The translations under genes and the position numbers were made by a program. From Austropuccinia psidii (Eukaryota > Basidiomycota > Pucciniomycetes > Pucciniales > Sphaerophragmiaceae), in NCBI GenBank assembly GCA_023105745.1, contig JALGQZ010000007.1:53301569-53365568 (forward strand): 64,000 nucleotides of DNA, in the 5' to 3' direction. Position 1 is the first letter of the stretch; every line of letters starts with the position of its first letter. This document shows, one piece after another, positions 33,052 to 44,034 of this stretch. A model generated the notes under the pieces. That model did no database searches, was not told where the DNA came from, and saw only the letters and a list, made by a program, of their open reading frames with translations.

Positions 33052-35316
33052 CTGGAACACGCTATCAAAAGCAGATGTGTGGAACCTTGTTCAACAGAGG
33101 ACTACAATAATGCTATGGAAGATATCATTACCAGGACAAGAATTGGTAAGACTTGGATTAAAAACCCAATAGAGTCCAAAATAGTCTCAAAGATTCCTAG
33201 AGAGGAAAGAAGACCAGAAAGACCTGTCTTGAAGTGTCATAAATGTGGAAGTACTTCACATTTAGCCAACACTTGTCCTAAGAAGACAAAAATCAATGAA
33301 GTTCAAGTCATTGAGGGAATTCAGTGTACTGAGGAAAAAGAGGAGTCTGATCAAGATTCTGCAGTCTCTGAAGATACACCAGTGGAGGACTATCCCATTG
33401 AAAACATTTCAGCTTTCTTTGAGGTCACAGAAGTCCATACCCACTTGCCACAGTACAGTGAAGATTGCTGCAACCTGATCAATATCCAAGATGCCAGAAT
33501 GTGTAAAACAAAACCTGCTAGAGGAAAGGGTTATACTGCTGGAGCATCCTGTATCACATCAGTTGTGATGAGTGATATTGAAGCCAAAGTAACTTTGGAT
33601 ACAGGGGCATTTTGCACTTGTGTTGGCAAAGATTATCTCCAAATTATACTTCCTGAATGGAAAAACCATCTATTACCAATAGAAGGTGTACAATTCAGTA
33701 GTGCCAGTAACAATATGTACCCCTTGGGCATATTGGACACTAATATTGTATTCCCACATCCAGCAGGAAGTGTAAGAATGAAAACTGAGATTGTATTAAT
33801 GGATAATTGCACATCTCAGCACATCATTCTTGGAAATGATTACTTAAATATTTATGGTATTGATATAAATAACCATAAAGACAGATATTTCACAATTGGA
33901 GAGAACAGGGGAAAAAAATTTGCTTTTCCCAATATGCCAAAACAGATATCTGTAGTATCTTCTGTCAAGGATACTTACAAAGATGAATTTGTGACTAATC
34001 AACTTGTTGAAGCACAAATTAATCAATCATTGTCACCAAAGATGAGGAATGAGCTTATTAATGTGTTATACACATATAAAAATGCATTTGCCTCTGATAA
34101 TGAACCATTAGGCGCTATAAGAGGACATGAAGTTGATATTACTCTTAATATTGACAGACCATATCCTCCAGTACTTAGAAGACCAGCTTATCCAGCCAGT
34201 CCTAGAGCTAGAGAGGCCTTGGAAAAACATATCCAAGAGTTGATCCAACTTGGTGTGCTAAGGAAAGTAGGCCATAATGAGGAAGTTGAAGTGACAACAC
34301 CTGTTATTATTGCATGGCATAATGATAAGTCAAGAATGGTTGGAGATTTTAGATCTTTGAATACCTACACAGTTCCAGATAGGTATCCAATCCCTAGAAT
34401 TCAAGAAACCTTGACTCAATTGTCTAAAGCCAAGTATATAACATCAATGGATGCATTGAAAGGCTTCCATCAAAATGTTTTGACGCCTAAAGCTAAGAAA
34501 TTACTTAGAATTATCACCCACTGTGGTATTTTTGAGTATCTTAGAATGCCATTTGGCATTAAAAATGCTCCATCTCATTATCAAAGAATGATGAATACCA
34601 TCTTCCCCACAGAATTATCTGAAGGATGGCTTATCATTTATATTGATGATATTATTATATGTTCTGACTCATGGTCTTTGCACCTTGAAAGACTTGCAAG
34701 AGTACTTCATAAAGTTGCAGAAGTGAACATGAAAATTTCACTTAAGAAATGCAATTTTGGTTTTGAAGAACTCAAAGCATTAGGACATGTTGTTTCTGGT
34801 TTGAGCTTGGGTATTGACAAGAATAAAGTAGCAGCAGTGTTACTTAAGCCAATACCCCAGAATAAAAAAGAAATGATGTCTTTTCTTGGATTTGCTAGTT
34901 ACTATAGGCAACACTTGAAAGATTTTGCAATTCTAGCCAAATCACTCTATAGAATCTGTGATCAACAGACTGTATTTGAGATGACACAGGAAAGAATTAA
35001 TGCTTATGAGAAGATAAAGAAAGCCCTTACAGAAGCACCTTTACTCCTCATGCCTGACTGGAATATTCCTTTTAAATTGGACATTGATGCATGTGGAGAT
35101 GGACTAGGGGCAGCCCTACATCAAGTCCAGATTATTGATGACAAACCTACAGAAGGACCAGTTTGTTATATCTCAAGACAAATCAAACCAACAGAAGCCA
35201 GATATGGTGCAAGCCAAATGGAGTGCTTATGTTTGGTATGGGCACTTGAGAAACTACACTATTATCTTGATGGCAGTGTTTTTGAAGTGATAACTGACTG
35301 TAATGCCGTAAAATGA
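33052..35316 (+). pseudogene. Element A Gag C-terminus, protease, reverse transcriptase and RNase H
   Basis: Same frame as gag. CCHC knuckle [14 protein letters not shown] lies at about 33235-33276. The retropepsin site [15 protein letters not shown] has its Asp codon at 33598. RT follows: [74 protein letters not shown] is intact at 34639-34650. Thumb motif is [15 protein letters not shown]. RNase H starts at [16 protein letters not shown], with [15 protein letters not shown] and VITDCNAVK. The frame ends at TGA 35314-35316, where D' and family logic expect a serine, and reopens immediately. All catalytic residues I can check are intact, so the two nonsense codons are the only visible lesions in pol. 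Confidence 0.92.
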
Positions 35317-37092
35317 CTTCTTAACATGAAAACTCCCAACAGACATATGTTGAGATGGCAAATAGCCATTCAAGAATATAGAGGAAACATGACTATAGTT
35401 CATAAAGCAGGAAACATTCACAAGAATGCTGATGGACTTAGTAGATGGGCTTTAGCCAACACTCCTGATAACCCAGCTTATGTACCTTTGGAAGCTGAAC
35501 CACAGATTCCAATTGAAGGAATTAACATAACTGATATTGGGACTGAATTCTTTGAAGAGGTCAGAGAGTCTTATAAACAAGACAAGAATTTCCATATCTT
35601 GACTTCTTTATTGGATAAAGACTGCAAAGATACATCTTTGGTTAATGCACTAGATGAAGTTTGGAAAAATTCCTATTCTGAAGGAAGATTTCACTTTTTT
35701 GATGGGATTGTTTACCATAGAACAAAACATTCTTGTGTGATGACACTGTGTAGTAGATTGCTTATCAATACCATTCTTCATGAATGCCATGATAGCATTT
35801 ACTCTGGACACCTATCAGAAGACAGAACACTTGAAAAAGTGAAGAACTGTTCATGGTGGCCATCCTGGAGAAAAGAAACCATTGAATATTGCCATACCTG
35901 TGATAGATGCCAAAATCCAAACAGGAGTACAGGCAAGAAATTTGGATTGATGATCCATATTCAAGAACCAAAATCCCCTTGGGAAGTTGTTCACATGGAT
36001 TGGGTCACAGCACTTCCTCCAAGTGGTGACAAAAGCTATAATGCTTGTTTAGTCATTGTAGACAGATATAGCAAAACTCCCATATTCTTACCATGTCATA
36101 AAGATGACACTGCTATGGATACAGCTCTTCTTTTATGGAGTAGAGTTATTTCTCATACAGGGTTATTTAAGAATATCATAAGTGACAGAGATCCCAAGTT
36201 CACATCTGCACTTTGGACCAATCTTTATAGATTGTTTGGGACTAAGTTATCATTCTCTACAGCATATCACCCTCAAACAGATGGGCTAGCAGAGAGGATG
36301 ATTCAAACTTTAGAAGACATGATCAGGAGATTTTGTGCTTATGGATTAGAATTCAAAGACTCAGATGGCTTTACCCATGACTGGTGCACTCTGATACCTG
36401 CATTAGAATTGGCATACAAGACATCAGTCCATTCTTCCACAGGACAAACTCCTGCTATGTTAGAAAAGGGATGGAATCCAAGACTCCCAGCAGACACACT
36501 GAGGAAAGACTTGATTGACATTCATCCTACAGCTTCCAGCTTCAAATTAATGCTTGATAAAGTAAAACACCATGCAAAACAGAGTATGGATGATGCTTTT
36601 GATTATGCAAAACAGAAGTGGGACAAGAGTCATAAAGTACCAGACTTCAAAGTAGGGGACTTAGTTTTAGTTTCAACCTTGAATTTTAATAATATCAAAG
36701 GCCCAAAGAAACTTAAAGATTCTTATGTAGGACCTTTTGTTATTGCTGCTTTACATGGAACCAATGCAGTTCAAGTGGAATTGAGTGGTGAATTGGAAAA
36801 TAAACACCCCACATTTCCAGTCAGCTTGATAAAGCCTTATCAACCAGCTGACAAAGAATTATTTCCTTTAAAAAACCCAACTCCTTTAACTGTACCACCT
36901 GTGGAACAGAATGAAGACAGAAAGATAAAGAAAGTCATTAAAGAAAGGAGACTTAGGGGTAAAAATCAAAGAGAATATCTTGTCAGATATAGAAATCCAG
37001 TACATGAAGATGAATGGATGGCAGAATCAGAAATACCTGACTCAGATAAACTCTTAAGAAGATTTAGACATGAAAGAAGGCCACAAGCCTGA
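35317..37092 (+). pseudogene. Element A RNase H end, integrase and chromodomain
   Basis: It continues gag-pol in frame. RNase H ends with [16 protein letters not shown]. The integrase zinc finger HHCC reads [11 protein letters not shown]...CHTCDRC (about 35785-35912). The core has catalytic Asp in [10 protein letters not shown] (codon 35998), Asp in [11 protein letters not shown] (codon 36184) and Glu in [13 protein letters not shown] (codon 36292). The last two are separated by 35 residues, the DD35E spacing. A GPY/F-like region ([19 protein letters not shown]) follows, and the C-terminus ([18 protein letters not shown]) is chromodomain-like, which places the element among chromoviruses. The stop is at 37090-37092. 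Integrase inserts cDNA and the chromodomain probably directs it to modified histones. Confidence 0.93.
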
Positions 37093-37220
37093 ATATGTCT
37101 ATAAATGTGCTTTAAATTACTTGATCTGAGTAATGTGAAGAGGTTGGACAGTGGACATTACCCCCCTTTGGGGCCTTATTCTTTTATCACTAATAAAATT
37201 GTAGTACAACTTTATTTTTT

Positions 37221-37232
37221 GGTGGGAGGGAA
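37221..37232 (+). other. Polypurine tract of element A
   Basis: ggtgggagggaa lies directly before the TG of the 3' LTR and after a T-run, the standard position of the plus-strand primer. Confidence 0.85.
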
Positions 37233-39157
37233 TGTGAGCCTTGAGGTATATTTTACATACCCAAATAGGCCACAATTATCTTAAAAAGAAATTTTGAATT
37301 ATGCAAAACTCATAAGTCATGCATATATCCAAAATTCATCATTTTCAATTTCAGAAAAGATGAATAACTTTTCATTGAGTAAGTAAATCCATGGATTTAA
37401 GACCAGATTTGGATTCTACACAAAATTTCACCTAGGGTAGACCCATAGAGTGAATAAGCTCAATTTAAGTATTTGAGGTGGTAAAATGGAAAATACTTCA
37501 ATACCACATCATTAATACCACATAAAAGATCCGTGAAAATTTTTGTTTTTCTTGATTTTTAGCCAAAATAATGGGAAAGTGAGAAATCCCATGTTACATA
37601 TACACTAAGAATAGTGTTATGCATGTTTTGAGCACTTAATATCATGGTATTCTTACATGGACTTTTGGTACACCCATAGTGGATATCTCACTTTAAGCTT
37701 AAATTACTATTTTGACGTAAAAATTAGGCAAGGGGGACAAAAGACATCAAAGAGAGCCAGGGTACCCAACTTCTGAGGCCTCAGAGGCGTGGATAGCTCC
37801 AGAGCATGGATCCATGGCTCATCTTGGCCCAATTGGTAAACTAAAACTCTTTGGGAACTTGGTTACCAAGTTACACCTACTGTAATCATAATTAAAATAG
37901 CAAATAACCTGCTATTTTGACGTGCCAAGGAGGTAATAAGCTACTTAGGCTCCTGTAACCACGTCAATTCTTGATGACTTTCCATGACTAGACCCTAAAA
38001 GAGTAATTAAACCCTTTTGGGATCCATATTCATTGATTTACCTCATAGCAACCAGCAAAATACTGATATTTGCAATTCTACGTAGAAATGAGGTAAAAAC
38101 TTCAAAGATTCATTAAAAATACAATTCTTGATGAATCTTCCTGAAACTTTCAGGACCAATGAAGAACTGTATTATCTATGGTACAACCAAAAAGAATTAT
38201 GGTTTTACTAGTAAAATTAGAAGCTTTACTTACAGTCCATTTTTGACCATTCTACGTGAAACACTGAATCTTCAAAAATTCACAGTAATTACAACCTGTG
38301 ATGAAATTGGCAATAACATTGATAACTTTGATAAATCAATGATTATTTTAGAATAAAAGAAGATTTACAGATGTTACTCCTTTTATTCTTAACCATATTG
38401 GGGTTGGTAGTCACGTAAAAGCATCAATTAAGTAATTATGATAATCTTACGTGACAACAGATGATGCAATCATTAATCCGAAAGGGTTTATTGTTGTCTC
38501 ACTCACTGGTTTTTCAGTTTGCTCCATGGCACGCCTCTGTGAGCTGTTGTTGACTTAAAAGAAGCCTCTTCTTGCTGTTCGTTCCGTATCATCATCATCT
38601 TATCAATTTATTAAATCATTATTACCAACAAGTAAGTATTAGTTAAAGCTATTCTTAAGTGTTTTAAATCTTTCAAAATCATCCTGAAAGACGTGAAATC
38701 ATAGAATCCAACTATATATTGTTGTAATACTGTTATAAATCCTTTTGATCCCTTAAATCCACAATTCCACGTCAAATTTCTCTACTCTTATCTATCAATA
38801 AGTTCTTTGGAGTATTAGTGAGTCATTTATTTTTTAATTCTTAAAGTTTTTCTCTAGTAATAGTTTTCTTCAAGAATTATATTCATAATTATTCTTGTAA
38901 AAGATAATTATATATTAAAATAATTTTATTATTTTAATAAAGAAGTTTTTATTATTAAATTCTTCTTGTAATTGATTCTAGTAGACAATTACTGCTCACT
39001 GTTATAATCACTAGTAGTGTATAACACGTGAAAGAAATAATTTTATAATTATTTAATTGTGGTTATAATAATTTTTTATTATTATATTTCATAAGAACAG
39101 ACATAGTACTGTTGATTAATAGTAATATTATCATCAGTTTCATAGTCACATCTTACA
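37233..39157 (+). repeat. 3' LTR of element A
   Basis: Colinear with the 5' LTR over 1925 bp, ending CACATCTTACA, followed by the TSD ggcat. It should provide the polyadenylation region of the element RNA. Confidence 0.95.
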
Positions 39158-39162
39158 GGCAT

Positions 39163-39430
39163 GAGGGTGGGAGTTAATCCAATTTTCTGGAGCTGGGATT
39201 CTATCTGAATTTTGAAAATCCTTTAGTAAGGCCTCAATGGAGTCATCCCTTCCTTGGAGATTCAGCTGTAGAGTGTGGAATAATCTGGAAGCCATAAATG
39301 TGTCTACAGGGTTTCTGAAGGTTTCTGTGACTATATTAGTGGGTGGGTCTAACATAGTGTTGTGTGTCAGGAAGTCAGGAATAGTTGTTAATTCTAGATA
39401 ATTGATTGGGTTCATATTTAGAGGTGGAAA
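39163..39430 (-). pseudogene. LINE ORF2 start (endonuclease N-terminus), right of element A
   Basis: The minus strand from about 39415 reads LELTTIPDFLTHNTMLDPP, then LFHTLQLNLQGRDDSIEALL and ENWINSHPHA up to the element A insertion. The LQLNLQ block is the first motif of Tad-type endonucleases, and PENW sits where QEPW is expected. The frame continues across the element A insertion at 28777. No full ORF survives. Confidence 0.65.
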
Positions 39431-39524
39431 CAGGGAAACAGAAACAAAAACAGGAAAAACTGACTAAGAGGAATTTAAGAGAGCAAAATGAAATTGAACT
39501 TTTTTGGGGGGTTTTAATTTTTTT

Positions 39525-40895
39525 TTAGATATTTAAACTATATGATTTTTTTAAAAAGGATTCTAATGCAGCTGTGTGAGCTAGAAAATCTGTACTCATA
39601 CATTGGTGTACATATTGGAGGTTGTTAATGTCTATTCTGACATTGAGGTTTTTCTTTCTTGCAGCATTGATACATTTGAAGCACCAGGTTCCTTCAGGTG
39701 CTTCCACTATACATTTGTCAATTGAGTGGTCTTCACTACCACACTTTGTTCAGAAGAGGTTGTTGCGAAATCGATGAGTCACATGACCAAACATTTGCCA
39801 TCAATAGCATTTGGGAGGGAGTTTTTTAGATTTAGTGGCTAAAGAATAAAGTCCTTCACAGTGGAGACCGCCTCTTTCTACACCGTTTGATATTGATTTG
39901 TCTGAGAAATAGATGATAACGGAGCCATGCGTTTCTGTGTGATCAGAAGGGCTTCCTGGCCATCTGCAGGAATTGATGTTATTGGTAGGTAAGTGATTGC
40001 AGACTATTAAGTCCTCTGCAAAGGACAGCGAGGAGGGGTCAACAAGATTGGTTGAAACACCATGAATGAGTTCTGGGAAACGTACTGGGTTCGAATCAAG
40101 ATGTTCATCTGCGCTTTTAGCCCACGAGTCCCTGTGGTCCATTACCCATTTTGCCAGTATTCTAGCGGAAGCATAAAATTTTACATGTCCTGAAAGAAGT
40201 ATCCTGACTCCGTTAATTTCAGGTTTGGATGTTAATTCAGGCGCATCGATCTTAGCTAAAACAGCGTTTACATGGGAAACAATGTCCGCTGGATGCTTGT
40301 CCTTGAAGGGTCTTTCTCCAGGAGCTGCGAAGATGATAAAGGAATAGGCTTTAAAACAATTAATCTCTCTATTTTCCGGTAAAGTAGGCAGTTTTGGGCC
40401 GCTCAAATTGATAGTGAGGTTGCAATCGGGGGTGTGTGAAGGCAGGGGTAGCAGCTACGTTGGAAGGAGTTGAATTTCCTGAAATACGATTGGATGAAAC
40501 GGGATGGGGGAAGACTAGAAGCACGAGAGAGTGAAAGTAATTGGCTTTTTGACGAGTGAGGAGGCACATAAAACACTTGTTCTTGCTAAGTTAAAGCGTT
40601 ACTATAATTCGGGACCGTGGGTGGAGAGGGTTTGAAAGCGTTAGCTTTTATATTCGCTAATTCGAGTTTCCGATCCTTGACTGACTCTACGAGAGATGCG
40701 ACCAGTCTAACAAGTTGATTGACCTGATCAAAACTCTGCCTCTGGGTGGTTTTAACGAGGGGGATTAGGCGATGGAAGCCTGAGTGTGAGTTGTTCTCGA
40801 TCTGGCAACGAAAGAGGCTCTTTGCGACACAATCTATCATATAAATTGCTCTCGGCCTTGAAAGGTAAGAGTTCCGTACAAAGCGGCTCGTTCAT
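39525..40895 (-). pseudogene. LINE ORF1 (Tad1-like, RNA-binding Gag-like protein)
   Basis: The start is probably the ATG at 40895 (MNEPLCTELLPFKAESN). A frameshift leads to 40750-40586 (RQSFDQVNQLVRLVASLVES). After a broken linker a 201-codon open part at 40406-39801 reads LSGPKLPTLPENREINCFKA, HPADIVSHVNAVLAKID and ARILAKWVMDHRDSWAKSAD. This is the RRM-like central domain I associate with rust and other fungal Tad LINE ORF1. Zinc-knuckle remnants follow at about 39760-39660 (KCGSEDHSIDKC, then CFKC). ORF1 coats LINE RNA. The 40406 frame begins at TTG, so the true start is upstream. Confidence 0.75.
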
Positions 40896-42570
40896 GATAT
40901 CCTCCCGATCTGCGCCATGGGGCCATTGGGAGGAGGGGTTGTGCTGCGAAGAGCAGGGGGAGGTTCAGAAAGGAGTAGGAGTGGGTCTAGGTGCTTGGTG
41001 TCCAAGCTAGGTACGCGTGTCTTGACCGTCGGTAATCAACCATCACCTTGACTGGCTGTCTGTCTGTCGTTGTGCAAACTTCAAAGCAAAGCAATATCTT
41101 CCCATCACTTTTTGTGGATTGATGGATTCTTACTCCCGGCTAGCTCAACAATTCAGTTTATCACCCAAACGAGTTCTGGCCAAGAAAGCTGGCGATGAGT
41201 AGCCGAAAATCCGCTGGGCGCTCAAATCTGGAGAAGACAATCTGCCTGTGAGTTCTAACTTCTGAGCAATCGTCGGATTTTCGCAAGTCGCCATGTCGAA
41301 AGGCCGACGGGCAAGGGGCCGTCGCCATTAGCTGGACACCTGGCGAATCGATGAGACCCTGGCCGAGAACGAAGACACAGTTCTCGTTCTTTCCGCCGGG
41401 TCATGATCAGTAAGTCTCGCCAAATCCTGCGAAACTCTGTCGGTGTTCATCTTGATCTGACATAGGACATAGCCGCTCACAGTCTGCGTTGCTCGGTTGG
41501 GGCTGCCAGGTCTGGATCAGCAGCCATCGGACGTAAGCTAATGGCCACTTTCTGAAACTAGCCTGTAAATTTCATGGTCTTGATCGGTGCTCTGTTTGCG
41601 TCTCGGAACCTTTGGCCTCTTTCGGTATTTTGTTGTCGGCAGCCACGGCTCACGCACCTGATCTTGGGCGCTTATTCCAAGTCATGCTACGTCAGGAACT
41701 TTTGAGCGGCATTCATATAGCTCCTCCAGACATCCACGGTCTGATTTCGCTAACCTTCGCGGCTTTTCGCCGCTAAAGAATTGCAGACCGATTAGGGATG
41801 GACTTAACCCAACGGGAACACCGCGAAAATCAGACCTCAAATTCAGCTCAAGAGCGTCCATTTTATCAGGCCTTAGCCCAGTTGATCAAATTGACCCCAA
41901 AGGTACTCAAACTCCATAGTCCATCCATAGTTCATCTGTGAGGTACTAGTGAGCACCAGGCTATCTCTTTCATCTTGACCCCAAACCTAAGCTTCCTCAC
42001 GCATTTGTCCCTACGTAGACTGACATAACATTTGGGAGGCAGCCAATTGCGTTTTAGAGCTGAGATGGCCCAGGACTACCAAAGCCCTAGTAGGCCTCCT
42101 TTAAATCCGTCGTTTTTTCCCTTGCTTGCCTGACTCTTGTGGAATTCTATCAACCAAAAAGTCTTCGTTTGTGACCCGAAAGATAGACCTAGATTAATAA
42201 TCTCCTCGCCTGAGCCATGCGCCTCGCTCGACGTCTAAGGACTTGAAAACTCTCAAGAGAACATTCTATCGTGATCACTGGGGTCGTTCTTGCGTGGGGT
42301 GCCTTCTACCTTGATGACTAGTCATATATCCTTATTGAGCACTATCTTCAACGTAGCAATCCAACCACCTACACCATCTACCTTTAATCATCTTCCGAAA
42401 CCTATTGGAAGATTTCTCCGTCACTCATTTCTGTACCCGGCCTAATGGTGTGCATCCTTGGAAAGGTACATCCGCATAATTTCACTTTTAGTCAACTACA
42501 GTAGTAGGTACAGTACACATAGCTCGCTCACAACGCCGGCCCGGAGCTTAGTGCTTCTAGCCTTCGGTTT
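40896..42570. other. GC-richer unique region between LINE 5' end and host gene
   Basis: No convincing gene was found. Base composition is roughly balanced, in strong contrast with the surrounding AT-rich repeats, and no match to the LTR families was noticed. The LINE 5' end probably lies near 41010. The rest may be upstream or promoter sequence for the gene at 42948, but no core promoter motif can be assigned. Confidence 0.4.
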
Positions 42571-42947
42571 TTGGTACTTGTAGTCCATGGAGAATCAAAA
42601 ACTGGCTATCTCTCCGGAGTACAAGATCTTTTAACTGCTCATCTGGCTCATCCAATTCAGTCTACATTCTACAAGCACAACACTGCTTTTGATAAGCATT
42701 CACTCCTGTTGGTCGAAAGTCCAACGATTTGCGTCCTATACACTATTTTTGAATCCTGCCGTATTAATTCTGGAATTAATTTTCTTTTTTGCTTGCAAGC
42801 CTTGTATTTCCCTACTTGCACTCTTGTTCCAAATTACTCTCAAACCTATCCTTACCTTGCGTTTGATCTAAAATTGCTTTGGGCTAACACTTCATTGCCT
42901 TTTGATTAACATTTTCCCTCTTCGTTATTTACCGTAGTACATTTATC

Positions 42948-44034
42948 ATGCTTCCAGCTCTTCAAAAAGCAAACTTGCTTCTGAAATTCTTAAAGAGGAG
43001 CCTTTCGGGCAAGTCCAAGAAAGCCTCCAGTAACCTCAGCGAAAAATCACAAGTATTCCCTGATGGAAACCAATCACCTCAGTCATTTCCCGAAAAGTCT
43101 ATTCCAATTGGAACAATTGACGTTCTCTCGACTACCTCCAGCTCTTCATATCACTCTCTTCAAAGTCGGACCTCTTCTGAGTCTAGCCCAGAATCTTTGG
43201 AACCAGACTATCCAGTTGATGAGTCCTCAGTCTCATCAAGCTTCACCAAGCCAGGTCGTAGCGTAGAGCTAACTAAGTCTATCCAAGCCACAAAAGTCTT
43301 ATTCTCTCCGTTAAAGTCACCAAACTTCTCTCGTTCCAAGCTCCCCTTTCATTTTCCAATTAAAAAAACCAAATCAGTTGGCGAGTTTCAAACTGCTGGA
43401 ACTGCTCCGACTTTGCCTATGATTACTCTTACTCCACCTGAAGATGAACACGTTTATGTTCTTTATCGTGCTATTCCTCCGATCATATCAAACAATCTTC
43501 TCTCGGTTCCTACGCGCCCTGCTTATAGGTTTTCAACCAGATTTTATGATAATTCTAAAAAGTATCCTCATCCCGCTGGACCCTGGCTCCGACCAATTAA
43601 TTACCAAGATTACTGTTTTAAAACTGGCTGTGAGGAAAAAAATTGGAGAAATGGCTCCCGCCTTGGTAATGGCAAGGTTGTTGGTTGGAATACAAGTTTT
43701 ACCCAAGTCCTTGGGGTTCCATTACCCCCACAACTTCCCAATGAACAAGACTTAGAAAGACTTGCACTTGTAGAGCAAATATCCCTCAACCTTGATGAAG
43801 CACAAAAAGCTTTATACGGAAATTTGCACGAAAGTTGGGATGTTGAAAGCGAAGAAGAAGAATACTCATTACAGACAAGTTTGGAAAACTGGAGTACTTC
43901 CTTGATGGTGAGTCAACTTGCTCTTAAATCAGTTTCACATTTCCTAACTTTGTATGTTTGTTTTCACCAAATGTGATTTACAGGCTTCTCACGTAGGGTT
44001 ATACGACCCAGACGCTATTGAGGTAGTTGAATGA
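42948..44034 (+). CDS. Hypothetical rust protein, two exons (42948-43907 and 43984-44034)
   Basis: The ATG at 42948 opens a 320-codon exon. Joining at a GT-AG intron adds ASHVGLYDPDAIEVVE and a TGA at 44032-44034, giving 336 residues. Residues 1-20 are hydrophobic/basic (MLPALQKANLLLKFLKRSLS). Residues 20-130 are Ser/Pro-rich and probably disordered. There is a basic patch IKKTKSV at 138-144. The likely folded part is about 165-300, with FSTRFYDNSKKYPHPAGPWL and NYQDYCFKTGCEEKNW. An acidic tract (ESEEEEY) follows near 300. I recognise no domain or signal peptide. Codon use is ordinary and no stop interrupts it, so it is the one credible host gene here. An upstream exon cannot be excluded. Confidence 0.75.
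43908..43983 (+). other. Intron of the hypothetical gene
   Basis: A 76-bp intron with donor gtgagt, a branch-like ctaac at about 43944-43948, and acceptor tttacag. It falls between codons (phase 0). Without splicing the frame reads on to a stop at 43974-43976. Confidence 0.7.

Larger units (their letters stand above)
28778..39157 (+). mobile_element. Full-length Ty3/gypsy chromovirus A
   Basis: A 10,380-bp element with 1925-bp LTRs at 28778-30702 and 37233-39157, flanked by ggcat at 28773-28777 and ggcat at 39158-39162. A primer-binding-like block follows the 5' LTR and a polypurine tract precedes the 3' LTR. Gag-pol is one frame (31390-37092) with two nonsense codons and no frameshift. The LTRs differ by about 24 substitutions by eye (about 1.2%) with no indel, so this is the youngest insertion here. 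It lies inside the LINE endonuclease; removing it restores the LINE reading. Confidence 0.95.

Noticed and set aside
40786..41010. 74-codon plus-strand ORF
   Set aside because: Antisense to the LINE ORF1 start, which has the recognisable protein in the opposite strand.
42571..42909. 112-codon ORF just upstream of the host gene
   Set aside because: Low-complexity composition, no conserved pattern, and no good splice link to 42948; treated as upstream sequence.
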